NCBI GenBank assembly: GCA_947247005.1
Contig: OX365948.1
Coordinates: 55,783,401 to 55,847,400, forward strand
DNA: 64,000 bases
DNA from: Spisula solida
Lineage: Eukaryota > Mollusca > Bivalvia > Venerida > Mactridae
Direction of reading: 5' to 3'
Shown here: piece by piece, positions 46,901-59,991 of the stretch
Layout of the letters: each line of letters starts with the position of its first letter
Position numbering within the stretch: the stretch's first letter is position 1
Program-made: the position numbers and the translations under genes
Notes under the pieces: generated by a model
Told to the model about the DNA's origin: nothing
The model's input: only the letters and a program-made list of their open reading frames with translations
Databases searched by the model: none

Positions 46901-48707
46901 GACAAGGCGTACACTGTGGCATAAGCGTTTATTGAATGCAGTCTTGTTTTCTTCCTGTTGTATTCCTGTACAGGACATTTTGTTCAAGATGTTGATGTTG
47001 TCAGTAAGTGTTTATTCCGTACTTCTAGTAAACTAGGGAAATTAACAGAATGACCCTTGAGAGTTAACATCTTGTGAAACTTCTTGTATCAATAAATCAG
47101 TATAAATATCTCGATGAAAGTTGCTATCATATTCCTGTTCAGGAAATTTTGTATCAAATGTTGATGTTGCCAGTTAGTTAGATGGTGATCAAGGAAAATT
47201 TACAAAATGCAATTTTTAGAGGTTGTTGTCAACATTTCCCTTTTATTGTAACAGTTACCGTTCTTTATTTAAAAAATTGTGTTTAAACATTTCTCAATGT
47301 GCATTGTTTTTCAACTTTTTTATTAATCAATATGTTTTGCAGTAAGCTATTAGTCTGTGTTGTTAAGAAATGATTATTTATACCTGAATATATGCATAAA
47401 TTGAATTACTGTCCTTGCATTAATGCAATAAGTCAACATTTAAGATGTGCTATAGTGTATTTTTATGTAGCTTTATGACATTTGGCTTGTAGGGTAAAAA
47501 TCTTATTTTTTGTTTTGAACAAGTTGAGCAATTATTCAATGACTCATTGTACATGTTCTGCATATTCTGCATGCACGGTTCGTACTCAGTATGCGCAAAC
47601 TTAGAAAAAGGCTTGTACGTAGTTACATGCAAATATCCTTTCCGCTACCACGAATTTTTGGGGCGCGGTGAGAAATTCATATGGTCCCTATATCCCGTCC
47701 CTGAGACACTATTGACTTGCAGCACTGATAAAAACTCCCCCTAACCGAAAGTAGGAAAATGGTCAACATTTCGACTAAAGGTCACCGGAAATGACGATGT
47801 GACGGTGACCCTTACGCGAAAAACTTCTTTTTTTTTTAGCACGACAGGCCTACTTTTTGGCCCCTTAAGGACGTTGATCTTGACCTCTTTGTCTTGCCTT
47901 TTATTCCTTCTATAGAAAAATAAACAATTTTTGGCGCTAAATGTTAATGCAATTCCACAGGGAATCGTACCGCAATGGCGGGTATGACCAGTTATTTCAG
48001 TTTTGTTCAATCTACATCCAAAGCCCTCTTTAAAGCGGACCCAAAAACATGTGCAAGACCCTGGGCCCGTAATATCCTGTAGTCTGTGATGCCTGTGTAC
48101 CCATGACAGCAAAATTTCCAAATTTGGGCATCCCGGCGTGTCTGCATTAGTACGCTATGGTAGCGGAAAGGATATGGGAAAATCATAATTCAAGTTTTGC
48201 GCATATGTTGCACAGATGCAGAACATGCTTGTGGAACATACACATAGAATCGTGGAATACCGGTTTGAAGATTTTAAATTCTGAAAATTTCAAGTTGTCT
48301 GGATTACTGTTTCAAATCTATTAATTATTAAGAAAGCGTATATTATTACAACAATACACCTAACAACAAATATCATCACCTGAGAATTATTTATTTACAT
48401 CACATTTACAAGACTTAAAATACTGACTTGACATTTTCGTGGTTGCATAGTCATATAAAATGTAGTAAGAATTTTTCAGTGACCATATAGTGCACCTATA
48501 GTGGGATTCGGTTATCATAAAAAAACTAAACAAGGTTGTGCAAATAACCAGTTTCTATGTGACTATCTCACACAACATCAATGATCGGTTGATATGGATG
48601 ACAACTGTTGAGTACTGACCTATAGCTATATGTACAGGGCGACTTTTTAAGGCACACATATAAAGTGCAAGCTCCATATGGGCCAGACAGTACCACTTCT
48701 GTAGTTG

Positions 48708-49915
48708 TCATTACAGTACAGCCTATATAGTGGCAATACAGAACAGCATCTACAGTGGCCATACAGTACAGCCTCTACAGTGGTCATACAGTACAGCCTC
48801 TACAGTGGTCATACAGTACAGCCTCTACAGTGGTCATACAGTACAGCCTCTACAGTGGGCATACAGTACAACATCTATAGTGGTCATACAGTACAGCCTC
48901 TATAGTGGTCATACAGTACAGCCTCTACAGTGGTCATACAGTACAGCCTCTACAGTGGGCATACAGTACAGCCTCTACAGTGGGCATACAGTACAACATC
49001 TACAGTGGTCATACAGTACAGCCTCTATAGTGGTCATACAGTACAGCCTCTACAGTGGTCATACAGTACAGCCTCTACAGTGGTCATACAGTACAGCCTC
49101 TACAGTGGTCATACAGTACAGCCTCTACAGTGGGCATACAGTACAACATCTATAGTGGTCATACAGTACAGCCTCTACAGTGGTCATACAGTACAGCCTC
49201 TACAGTGGTCATACAGTACAGCCTCTACAGTGGTCATACAGTACAGCCTCTACAGTGGTCATACAGTACAGCCTCTACAGTGGTCATACAGTACAGCCAG
49301 TACAACATCTATAGTGGTCATACAGTACAGCCTCTACAGTGGGCATACAGTACAGCCTCTACAGTGGTCATACAGTACAGCCTCTACAGTGGTCATACAG
49401 TACAACCTCTATAGTGGTCATTCGGTACAATCTCTATATTAGTCATAGAGTACAATAGTGGTCATACAGTACAACCTCTATAGTGGTCATACAGTACAGC
49501 CTCTATAGTGGTCATACAGTAAAGCCTCTATAGTGGTCATACAGTACAATCTCTATATTAGTCATAGAGTACAGCCTCTACAGTGGTCATACAGTACAGC
49601 CTCTATAGTGGTCATAGAGTACAACCTCTATAGTGGTCATTCGGTACAATCTCTATATTAGTCATAGAGTACAATAGTGGTCATACAGTACAACCTCTAT
49701 AGTGGTCATACAGTACAGCCTCTATAGTGGTCATACAGTAAAGCCTCTATAGTGGTCATACAGTACAACCTCTACAGTGGTCATGCAGTAAAGCCTCTAC
49801 AGTGGTCATAGAGTACAATAGTGGTCATACAGTACAACCTCTATAGTGGTCATTCGGTACAACCTCTACAGTGGTCATACAGTAAAGCCTCTACAGTGGT
49901 CATAGAGTACCGTAT
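48708..49915. repeat. Tandem array of a 25-bp unit, about 48 copies
   Basis: The unit gtggtcatacagtacagcct+ctaca repeats almost without interruption, with variants ctatag for ctacag and gggcat for ggtcat. The right third is more diverged (cattcggtacaatctctata, catagagtac). All three forward frames are open over most of the array because the unit lacks stops and 25 is not a multiple of three. Several long overlapping frames here are artefacts of this. It lies inside the Harbinger-like element. Confidence 0.93.
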
Positions 49916-49929
49916 GATTTATAGCTTGG

Positions 49930-50160
49930 AAAATTTGACATGATCCTTACCTTTATGCATAAATGTATTACAAGTTTCTTGCTTTGAATATATAAATTTC
50001 CGCAAGCAAATCGTGCAATATCGTTCCGTTAGATTTGTGTTGGTATAACACCTCGAGCATCTTCGTGATACTTTCGGCTAATGAAAACATACTATCGGGG
50101 TTATAAATATAGACAATAGCTGTTAAATTATGCTAATTGAAGGTCGAGAGTCATGTCAAA
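49930..50160. repeat. Dispersed repeat, copy of 4200-4440
   Basis: Directly abuts the end of the 25-bp array. Shared blocks include gcaaatcgtgcaatatcgtt, gagcatcttcgtgat and ttaaattatgctaatt. Confidence 0.65.
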
Positions 50161-50884
50161 TTATCCGTGCTATAGCCAAAAACAACTTGTACGGAGCTCG
50201 TACGGGTATCATAGGGTGAATGAGACAGTACACACATCAGCCGCACAAGTGTTTGGACGCATGATTTATTACTCCTGAAAATCAAATTAAAATATCATTC
50301 AGGCCTCAGACAAGTCGCAGACATCCAGACAGATCACAGACATCGCAAGGCTGTCCTGCGATGCCTGTACGGTTGCCATACGCGTCATGGTTGTAGTAGA
50401 AATAGCTGTAAAGGTAAATCGCAAACAAAACACAGAAAAAGTTGGAATCTCGAGAATTTAGTTAGCGACGTTGAGTTGATCTTGCGGCGCTAATATTTCG
50501 TACGGCGGTCGGAGGATGGGCTTACGGTTGTCACACGAAATATCAGCGATTTTCCCATAAGGTGCCTTATTAAGTGATTATATACATGTGTACAACTGTC
50601 GCAAGGCTGATCTGACGCAGGCTTTACTTTAGTGTGACCGAACGGAACATCAATAAAACATCTGTGATACTATATGGGCTTCACACGGATACCGTATGAT
50701 TTGTCCAAAATCAACGGAGCTCGTACGGAACTTTTAGAGTGAAATATAACACAATCAAGGTATATTTCATCATTTCAGGACTCACTTTAATAGTTATGGA
50801 TGGACCTCATTCAAATACCTAGTTTCGCAATTACACGTGTTGACTAATAATATTATGACGTTTGATGACTTACTCAAATATCTT

Positions 50885-50950
50885 GGTTAGCGTGCTTGCC
50901 GTCTAACCAGCCAACCAGAGTTCAAATACGGGTGATGGCACTCATGCATA
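50885..50950 (+). repeat. Possible tRNA-derived SINE fragment
   Basis: A-box-like TTGGTTAGCGTGCTTG and B-box-like AGTTCAAATACGG at tRNA-like spacing, but no convincing cloverleaf. Confidence 0.3.
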
Positions 50951-51431
50951 TGCCTGTCATATTTCAGCTGAAAGCTGACTGGTAAATAAAGGCTATGCTC
51001 GGTATGTACAGAGCTATTGGTGAATGTTGCCAAATTAAATGATTTTAATTAACAAAACTCGGCAAGTAATTGATGAAGCTAAATCAAAAAAAAAATTTAT
51101 TATCAAAATGCGCAACTATGTATATTTGTTAATATTCCTAAGACGTCAAAACGTAATTTCTAGTCATACGGAACGAATTTTGATTACTTTCAGTCTGGAA
51201 GATGCATTATTTATGGATGGTAAGGTTAAAGTCAACTAAATTATTATTTATCGAGAACTGGATAACTTTTGGTTAACTTTAACCAACTTTGGATAACTTA
51301 GTCAAGTGGATAAATGGTTTTATACAAATCGTTAACCAACTTGGATAACTTAACCACTTTGGTTAAAGTTAACCATGGATAAGTTATCCAAACTGGTTAA
51401 CTTTAACCAACGTTTATACAATTGGGTGCTG

Positions 51432-54107
51432 ATTGTTATGAACAACAGACCCCTGATAGTGATTGTACAAACCCATAACAGTTTTGCTAGGCTAGTTTTT
51501 AAGATATTTGTAGATTTGGGGGAAACCCCCTAAAAACTGAAATTTGCATTTTACCGAATAAGTTTGACATTTTATTTCATGAAACTTGGCATGCACGAAA
51601 TTTCATATATACGGAATCACACGATATTGTTTGTTTTAGAATATGCATGTTATACGTATTTTTAAATGATATTTTAAACAATGAGATTTTTCATTTTTAA
51701 GTTATACGAAAAACATAGTTGAACAACATACTGTATTCGTACATGCAACCAGTAGAGTAACTATTATAGAAGTTTTATCCCAAATTTCATGGCAGCTGCT
51801 CGGCTAGATTTTTTTATTGACAGTTAAGTGATTTCGGAAATGTCGAAAACCAGGAGAGTTTACAAAATACTATTTCGACAGATACATTTAACATTCTGTC
51901 ATCATTTATTGGTCTTTTGTGAATAAATCCTAATTCCAGAGCATAAACCTAAAATTATTTAAGGTATTGACTTGAAACTTGAAATACCAAGTTATTGCTT
52001 TTTGCAAAAAGCCTTACAAGCCTTACATGAATTGATATAAATTTCATTAAACGAGTTCTGGTCCCATGATTATGAAACTATTTTCATGTACAACTCAACT
52101 CCATACTCAGATATGGAACAAACACCACCATGGCGGCTACGTTTTTTGAAAAAATGCCTACTAGTCTAGATGGATTTTGGGAGAGGTTCAACCAAGGAAC
52201 ATGGGTGAGAAAGTATTTGAAGGAATTTCGAAAAGGGTCAGGAACGAGCGTGTAAAATTACCAGAAATCGGACCAAAGTTTTTTTGAGAAATTTCAAAAT
52301 TCCGCACTAGCTATTTTCTACTAACTGTTTTCTTCTACGTCATTTTGTAATACATTGTAGTCAATCGGCTCGTTTATCACGTTATTTTCTGGATTAATTC
52401 CGATTTAATCACGTGTAAAGCGGGGTATTTCTCCGTTACATTCCAAACGAAATTTGAAGATTCACTGTCGTGATCAGTGCCATTGGTAACATTGTTCGAA
52501 GAGGGCGGGGGCATAGACACATTATAAAATGCAGTTGCTTTTTTAATAACATCGAAGTTGATTGGCAAACACAGGTATAATTTCCATTATAGAAATAAAG
52601 ATGAATTTATTGACTTTTATGTTTGAAATTATTTTTACTGACTTAATTTTCAAGTTTAACTAATCCCCTCGCCACGAAGTGGAATGATTTTATGGGAATG
52701 GTCACCGTCCGTCCGTCCGTCCGTCCGTCCGTTCGTCCGACCGTCTGTCTGTCCGTACTCACCCACTTGTAGTTGTGGGGTGTGTAACAATAGGCTATAT
52801 GTAGATTCAATGTCAAGTCAGCAAGAACGTCCGTCTGTGCGAGCGTGCCTATGTGCGTCCGCCCGTATTAAAATCGTGTCCGCTCAAGAAGGCCAGTAAC
52901 AATTCACGGTCAGTTACCCATCCCACTACAAAATGCACCAGTTTTGGCATTGAATACAGTTAAGTCTGTTTTTGGCAAAAACTGACCGTTTGCACAAAAA
53001 TATTACGAGACATGGAACACACTCATTCTCGGCTTAAGAGTTGTTGGTGTCACGTTAAAATCAGTGAAAAAATAAAATACGATTGTTGACAGATTTCATC
53101 TTGCGGTGTTAGTCAAAAGTGACGTCACATACCATGTGGTAGGTTCGCACTGGTATTGATTTCCAACACATCGCTGCGATTACATCGCTCGTTGCTTCTC
53201 TACAGGGAGATCACAGCGTAGGAGTTTGATCCATTTTACGAAGGTGACCTATAAATAGAATTGCTACACGTGGCTTACATATAAATGCGAGAAATAATAT
53301 TTATCACATAAAATAGACTCTGGGAGTTTAATAAACCCGTTACATAAAAGTCATAATACACACGTGTAATAAACATGCAAATGAGGTATTTACAAGGGCG
53401 AGTCACTTTATTTATGTGTTCATACACGTTGTCAAAAAAGAAAAATAATACATTTTTAGAATAGAATAAATTTTATATCCGATTATGAACACTATATGGC
53501 ATGTTATAATCACACAATAACAGATGTACAAGAAATTAAGAGATATAACTGTAAGTAAACATGACGGTAGGTCCGTTAAACGTGTGTACGAATAAGATCG
53601 GGACGAAGTGTACATACCAAATATCTGGCATCAACACAAACACACGGCATCGGATGTTGATTACATTGTATAAATCCGTTAATTTTGAGTATTAAAGACG
53701 ATTTTCTTTGCTTACCAAGTACTAGCATCATGTACAATCAGTTATTTTCGGCTATTCAGACGAATCGCGAATAAATTCACGCGGAAAACCTAGTTACTTC
53801 CCCTGTCCTTGGTTGTTACTAAAACCCGGAACGGAACACGGAACTGAACAGAATACGTTGTGTTGCTGCGGTCCACGATTTAATTATTTATTTTGTTAAG
53901 GGTAGTTTTACATCTGCAGGATTTTAGATACCCTAAAAATATTATTTCCAAAAGGCAGAAACATTAACATATTGGAGTATACATTGATGCACTATTTTCT
54001 TAGCTCTTTCAATGAGCCGCTTTACTCCTATGGAGTTTATTTGCTATAGGGGAAGTGTGTGCATTCTTGACAAATTTTTACTGTGTATTTAGTTTATGTG
54101 ATAAAAA
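51432..54107. other. Intergenic, (CCGT)n repeat element at 52660-52900, no gene assigned
   Basis: ccctcgccacgaag followed by tatgggaatggtcaccgtcc and (ccgt)n is a repeat class found again at 54912-54975. 51880-52030 carries a fragment of family A. A reverse-strand frame at 52377-52568 (63 codons, N-x-S/T rich) has no known resemblance. Confidence 0.45.
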
Positions 54108-54252
54108 GAATCTTACATTCGTGTCATTCCATATTAAATTTATTAAACTCGTTGAATAAAAGTGATAAAATGCTCGGCAGAGCCTCGCATTTTATCATTT
54201 TATCCAACTCGTTTAATAAATTCAATATAGAAAGACACTCATGTAAGATCCT
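54108..54252. repeat. Family E long hairpin with conserved loop (copy 3)
   Basis: Arms atcttacattcgtgtcatt... and ...aagacactcatgtaagatc, about 65 bases each, closed by gctcggcagagcctcgc, the same loop as at 39909-40051. Confidence 0.8.
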
Positions 54253-57200
54253 CTATATAGTATACACAGTCGGTCGATTTCTGGATTAACAGTTGTATTT
54301 TATAGAGTAGTATGGCCATGGGGTAAGGCGGTTTTTGTAGAACATTTTATTCTTGTTTCTCTCAGTTATATGATGATTTTGAATAACATATATTATAATG
54401 AATTTTGCTTCCGTAAGTCTTAAATCCTTGTGTTCTAGCTTCGTTTTGTCCATTCGCATAAAATGACCTTCAATGACCTTCCGTCCACTCAAAAAACTAA
54501 TAAGCGGGTAAAGCATTTTTTGTATCATTGGTTAACTATGATATAGTTATGCACAACTCCTAATATTGATCACCACTTTTACTGATATGTTAAACTTCTG
54601 TTATACTGAACTACAAAATAAGTTTCTATGAAATATATTTAATAGTGTACTATGTATGTTACTACGCTTATCCTAATGTGTCTGTTGTTACTTATGTAAC
54701 CTTGACGTAATAAATGTTGTTGTTGTTGTTGGTTAAAATTCTGAAATGACGACATTTTTGGTTGCGCTTACTTAAGACTTTTTATTGCATGTCTGATGAT
54801 AGTTGGTAGTTATTAGAATATTATTAGAACTATATTTTATTTCACCTTCTATATAAATTTGTGGTCTTTCACAAATAGGATATATCGAGTAGAAAATTTG
54901 TATTTATTAATCCCTCGCCACGAAGAGAGAGGGGATTATAGGAATGGTCTCCGTCCGTCCGTGTGTGCGTCCGTCCGTAACAAAATCGTGTGCGCTTCAT
55001 AATCTGTTAAAGCCTGGGCCAAATTAAACGAAACTTAGAGCAAATGTGTAGCTAATAAAGACGACGTGCAGAACCCACATTCGGGCTATGCCGACTCAAG
55101 GTCAATGTCACTGTTCAAGGTCTAAGGTTGGGGTCTTGCATTTTGTGTCCGCTCAATAACGTTTTAACTCCCGGGCACAATTGAATAAAACTCATAGCAA
55201 ATGTGTAACTAGTAAAGACGACGTGCAAAACCCAAACTCCAACCGTGCTGGTTTAAGGTCGAGGTCGCAGTTCCAGGACAAAGGTTTGAAACTTACGTTT
55301 GGCGTCCGTTTCATAATTGTTTAACGCCTGTGCCCAACCGCATGAACTTTATAGCAAATGTGTAACTAATAAAGACGACATGAGGAGCTGAAGTTCCAAA
55401 CGTGCAAGTTCAAGGTATCAGGATGTGAGTCTTGCATTTCTGTCTGCTCTGTAATGTTTAACGCTTTGATCAAATAGCATGGACATTTTAGCAAATGTGT
55501 TACTAATAAAAGTGATGTGCAGAACCCATGTTTCAATCTGATGAGGGTCAAGGTTAACAGCTCAAGGTCAAAGGTTTGAGCATTACAATTTGTGTCTTTT
55601 CTATTACATTGTTATGCCTGTGCCGAATTCCATAAACATTATAACACATTTCTGACACACATTTATAGGCAACCTGTAGAACCAGGTTTCGGTTCGCTGA
55701 TTATTCACACAGTTATGCCCCTTGGAAGATCGCACTATAACTATATACTAAATTCTTGTCCGGGCTATTTCTCAAGAACTACTGCTCAGATTTTAAAAAA
55801 ATTCATGGATAGCTTCACTACCAAGTGGAGATGCGCATATCGTCGGCACGTACCGGTTCGCTGATTATTCACACAGTTATGCCCCATCGGAAGATCGCAC
55901 TATAACTATATACTAAATTCTTGTCCGGGCTATTTCTCAAAAACCACTGTTCAGATTTTAACAAAACTTCATGGATAGCTTCACTACCAAGTGGAGATGC
56001 GCATATCGTTTCGCTGATTATTCAGATAGTTATGCCCCTTGGAAGATATCCAATACAACTATATACTTTATTCTTGTCCGCAATATTTTCGGCTTTGTAT
56101 GCCCCCGTATAGATAGATCGGGAGGCATATAGTGATTCACCTGTCCGTCCGTCCGTTCGTCCGTCCGTCCGGTTAACCCAAATTGACCGTTTCTTCTAGC
56201 ATCATTATGGCTTGCAAGAAAGCTCCAATACTTGCATGGATGTTGTATACCTGACCCCATTTTGACCTTCACCTTGACCTTATTTTGGACTTAGACTTAT
56301 TGAAGGGCCAAATTCTTAGTTAACCCGAATTGACCGTTTCTTCTAGCAACATTATGGCTTGCTACAAAGCTTTCATACTTGCATGGATGTTGTATATGAA
56401 CACTCTTCACACGCCTGTATCACCTAACCCAAATTTTGACCTTCACCTTGACCTAATTTTGGTCTTAGACTTATTGAAGGGCCAAATTCTTGGTTAACCC
56501 AAATTGACCGTTTCTTCTAGCGTCATTATGGCTTGCTACAAAGCTTTAATACTTGCCTGGATGTTGTATATGAACACTCTCCACACGCCTGTATAACCTA
56601 ACTTCATTTTGACATTCACATTTACCTAATTTTGGACTTAGACTAATTAAGCCTCCAATTCTTGTTAACCCTAATTTCGTCTTACATTAAGGCGTTTTCT
56701 TCAAACTTGACATACTTGTTTACCATCATAAGCCCCTTATACTGACAAAGCCATGTAACCCTATTAAAAATGTTAACAGAATTATGGCCCCTGATTGAAT
56801 TTTTTATGGACTAGGCTTCCACGGGGGCATAAGCGTTTATTGAACGCAGTCTTCTATCTGTAACCATTGGTTGGATTTCAATGAAACTTTGCAAGACTTA
56901 TCAGTACCGACATTGGTTGTGCATAATGTATGTGCACGTTGGTAAGATCAATTTTAAGGAAATCATTGTCCTTTGCTTTTTTCCTCTGATAAATTTTTGT
57001 GTGTGCAATTTCTTGGAAAACTTTGGTTAAATTTCAAAGAAAGTTCCAATGACTTCAGTACCAAGCCGAGTTTGTGCATATCGTCGACACACAATGTTCG
57101 CATCGGTTTTGCTTATGATTGTCTTTGCAAGATTCATCAGTACCAAACATAGATTAGGTAGTGCACGCCATCTCATTTTAGGCCTCTAATGCTTGCCTAG

Positions 57201-58488
57201 GTCAAGCAGTCTATGGGGTATTCATCACAATCAGCGATATTATATGGCATGTTGTGTTGAACTTCACACGTTCTGTCCTAGTTCAAACATAGAATATTGT
57301 CTCGTTCGTATACAAAATCCTAGGTCGCATCATCATGACATTGCGACAGCCGTACACTCGTTACCATTACATCTCGGGAGTATCGTTTGGGAGGAATTGC
57401 TAGTCATACCCAACTTTCATTTTTGTACCGATAATCCGTGCGTCGATTTACATTAAAAGTAGAAGGGGAAATTCAGTTTAACGCTTATAATTCCTTAACG
57501 GATTAAAATATCAGATTTGTATTTAGCACAAAAGTTTATTTCATCTTTACACATTACTATGGTTATTTTTAATTATTTTTAAATCTAAAACACTACGGGC
57601 CAATTTAACTTTGAAAATTGTCATTCTTGAATTACTCTATATTCTATGTAAAATTAGCGAATTTGACAGAAATTGTCCGTGAAACTTGGTGTTTAATACT
57701 CTATATCAAATTTATCACATACAGTATCTAAAATGTATTTTCCACATTAGATTGTAAATTTATTTTACTTTCGAAACATGTAAAAATAAATAAAATAATT
57801 TGATAATGTTATGGGCCTTTGTAGCATTGGATTTAATGAGTACTTAAATTTATTTAGCGCTAATTCATTCGGTAAAGTTCGTGAGCTGTCGGAATTTACC
57901 GAGCTAATTATCTGCTCACAGCATGGCGTCCAATTTAAATGATCGGATTATACAGCCTGCAATAAAACATACCTTATCTTATCTATATCTGTACCCTTAG
58001 GCAAAAACGCTTATCTGTTGTAACATACATGGATTTGCTTTCATAACAATTTCAATTTGAAGTGTGAAGTTAATTTACACAACAGACATTTATACATGAA
58101 TAATTAAATTATTTCCTTCATAACTGACTGAAATAATTGTTATAATTTTAACCCGGGATGTTAAATCAACGAAATGTGATTAAAAATGTTTTTTTAATAT
58201 GAATCAATACATCGTTCCTGATTCAAAGCGGCAGTTTCTTTATTTGTTATGCCTCATCTATATAACATTATCATAAAATTAAAATAGATACACATGAGGT
58301 CATTCTCACTAGAAATAGAAACTTATAAGAAACTAGAAACTTTTAATACAGCTTTTAGAACAACTAGATATAATTAAATTGACTATATTTTGAAACTACT
58401 TAAATACAAAGAGCTAAATATTTAGATCTTTGTTAAATACTAGTATAATAGAGATCATTTTTATTCATACGCAAATGTGCCCACCAGC
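54253..58488. other. Intergenic: (CCGT)n elements and dispersed tracts, no gene seen
   Basis: 54912-55560 contains four degenerate tandem units of roughly 160 bases (agcaaatgtgtaactaataa, aagacgacgtgca, aaggtcaaggt). 55680-56060 repeats a tcgctgattattcacacagt unit about three times. 56100-56640 repeats cccaaattgaccgtttcttc / ttatggcttgc three times, after a (gtcc)n run at 56142-56172. None is coding. Confidence 0.5.
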
Positions 58489-58666
58489 GACCAATTGTTG
58501 AATAAAAGGTATTTATTGTTCATTCATCCAATAGACTGTCGGTGGGCTCATTATGAGAGATCATGCTTGTATACAGTGTTAATCATATACAAGTATGCCC
58601 ACCAGCGAGCAATTGGTGAATGAAAAGTTTTTATTGTTCATTCATCCAATAGACTGTCGGTGGGCA
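58489..58666. repeat. Two tandem small hairpin elements bounded by GCCCACC/GGTGGGC
   Basis: Units 58489-58552 and 58595-58666 each start gcccaccagcga.caattg and end ccaatagactgtcggtgggc. Within each unit the ends are imperfectly inverted over about 25 bases. The two copies are nearly identical at the right end. Confidence 0.7.
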
Positions 58667-59991
58667 CTATGTATATCACATAACACTGATTGCGAATCCA
58701 TGCTGGTTGCGGTTTGTTTTAATACGGGAAGTTGAGCATTATATGTTGGATATACCGGGCTTGATTTCTATCTGCAACTGATGAATTTAACTTGATAGAA
58801 ATAAGTATACGTTATGTTTAAACTCTATTCCTGAGTATACTGTTTCTATTATAAAAATGCTATTTGAGTACATTTATTCTGTCTCATCATCTGTTTATAA
58901 TGATTATGGGTAAAGACAATACAATAATATTCGTGATTTTAGTGAGTCGTACATCTTAAACCAGTTTGAATACTTTCCCGATGCTGATTGCAAAAAAAGA
59001 AAACGTATATAAAAATGCGACTTTTACAACTGAGACAAATTCTAAACTCAGAATCACGTTGCAGTGTTTTATTGATTTGAACTGAGCAACCACCTGTTTT
59101 GAACAGCCATTATCATACAATGAAAATTTTCCTCATTTTAAAATCGCTGGAAAGTAAGTTAAATGTCAAAATGCCTATTTGTATGACATTTTGGCTTACA
59201 CCTATTATACATGTACCGCGGAGATACACTATACACTGCCGTATTCTTTGATTATACATAGCATAACATTTATACAGTTAATTTCATAACCCACGGAATA
59301 TAGACGATACACATGTCATCATACGAACGCATAATTAAGTATATTTCCCCATGTACAACTTCGCATGTACAAAATGTCAAAAATATAAAATGTATAATAA
59401 TTATTGCTGCGAGGGCAAAAACCCCTGAGGCAAATGATAGGCATTAATTATATTCCGACTTCCCGTGGAGTTTGCACCGCGTGATTACGCAATCAAGATA
59501 AGATCGATCAGATTAAAACTGGTATAGTCCCAATAAGGACGATAACTGTTGTTACTTGTTAGTTAAAGAAAATGCGAATATTGCCGTGAAACAAATTGTT
59601 GGACATGGTTTCGTGCGACTGTCGTTTAACTGTCCAGCGTCATAACACCACAAGTTGAAATCATTTAAGTAAATTTTCCACATGTCGATATTTTCTGCGA
59701 TTTGCCGATATTGTAAGATACTTTTACTAGAAAGATCTGGACGATCGTCATCTTTTTTTATTGAAGCATTCACTTGTAATAAAATACACATGCTTCTTCA
59801 TGATTGTGTTCGTTATACTATTAACTAGGTCCTCGTCATCAAATCATGGTTCGGTGTCATATCGCCTTTGAATGTGAACGAGCAATGTATTTAAACAAAC
59901 ATAGGACCTGAAAATAGAAAAATAGAAAATACTTTATAATTGTGTAATGCTCTGGCCTAGTGATAGCAATTTCACTTGTATTGTTTTTCAG
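58667..59991. other. Upstream/intron of paralogue B; first exon not established
   Basis: A TATA-like cgtatataaaaatgcg lies at 59005. A following short frame MKIFLILKSLE at 59120 ends at a good donor (GGAAA|gtaagt) but in phase 1, while the known exon needs phase 2. The real first exon is therefore unresolved. A reverse-strand frame at 59552-59791 (79 codons) resembles nothing. Confidence 0.35.

Larger units (their letters stand above)
45557..51428. mobile_element. PIF/Harbinger-like DNA transposon, 5.9 kb, degenerate
   Basis: The left end CACCAAATTGTATAAACGTT and the right end (reverse strand CACCCAATTGTATAAACGTT) continue as GGTTAAAGTTAACCAGT, about 37 bp inverted. The 3-bp flank CTG is on both sides (45554-45556, 51429-51431), as expected for PIF/Harbinger. 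Both subterminal zones (45590-45775, 51255-51420) are packed with ggttaactttaacc and ggataactt motifs in both orientations. Near the left end at 45781, MADFRLD...FDEPDILQVVDDKENIRRRRRYRF (with a stop) resembles the start of a HARBI1-type transposase; the rest is lost and replaced by other repeats. Confidence 0.75.

Noticed and set aside
48730..49442. Long overlapping ORFs (up to 170 codons) in the 25-bp array
   Set aside because: All three forward frames are open because the repeat unit lacks stops; not evidence of a gene.
48708..49915. CRISPR array
   Set aside because: Units are contiguous 25-mers with no unique spacers, and the DNA is animal.
52377..52568. Reverse-strand 63-codon frame rich in N-glycosylation-like sites
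   Set aside because: Reads like protein but matches no family I know, and no clear acceptor/donor pair supports it as an exon.
57193..57456. 87-codon forward frame with His/Cys content
   Set aside because: No known motif; lies in repeat-rich DNA with similar-length chance frames nearby.
59120..59153. MKIFLILKSLE mini-exon downstream of a TATA-like box as first exon of paralogue B
   Set aside because: It ends in phase 1 but the known exon needs phase 2; an additional exon would be required and none was found.
59552..59791. Reverse-strand 79-codon frame
   Set aside because: Protein-like composition but no recognisable motif and no supporting splice sites; may be chance.
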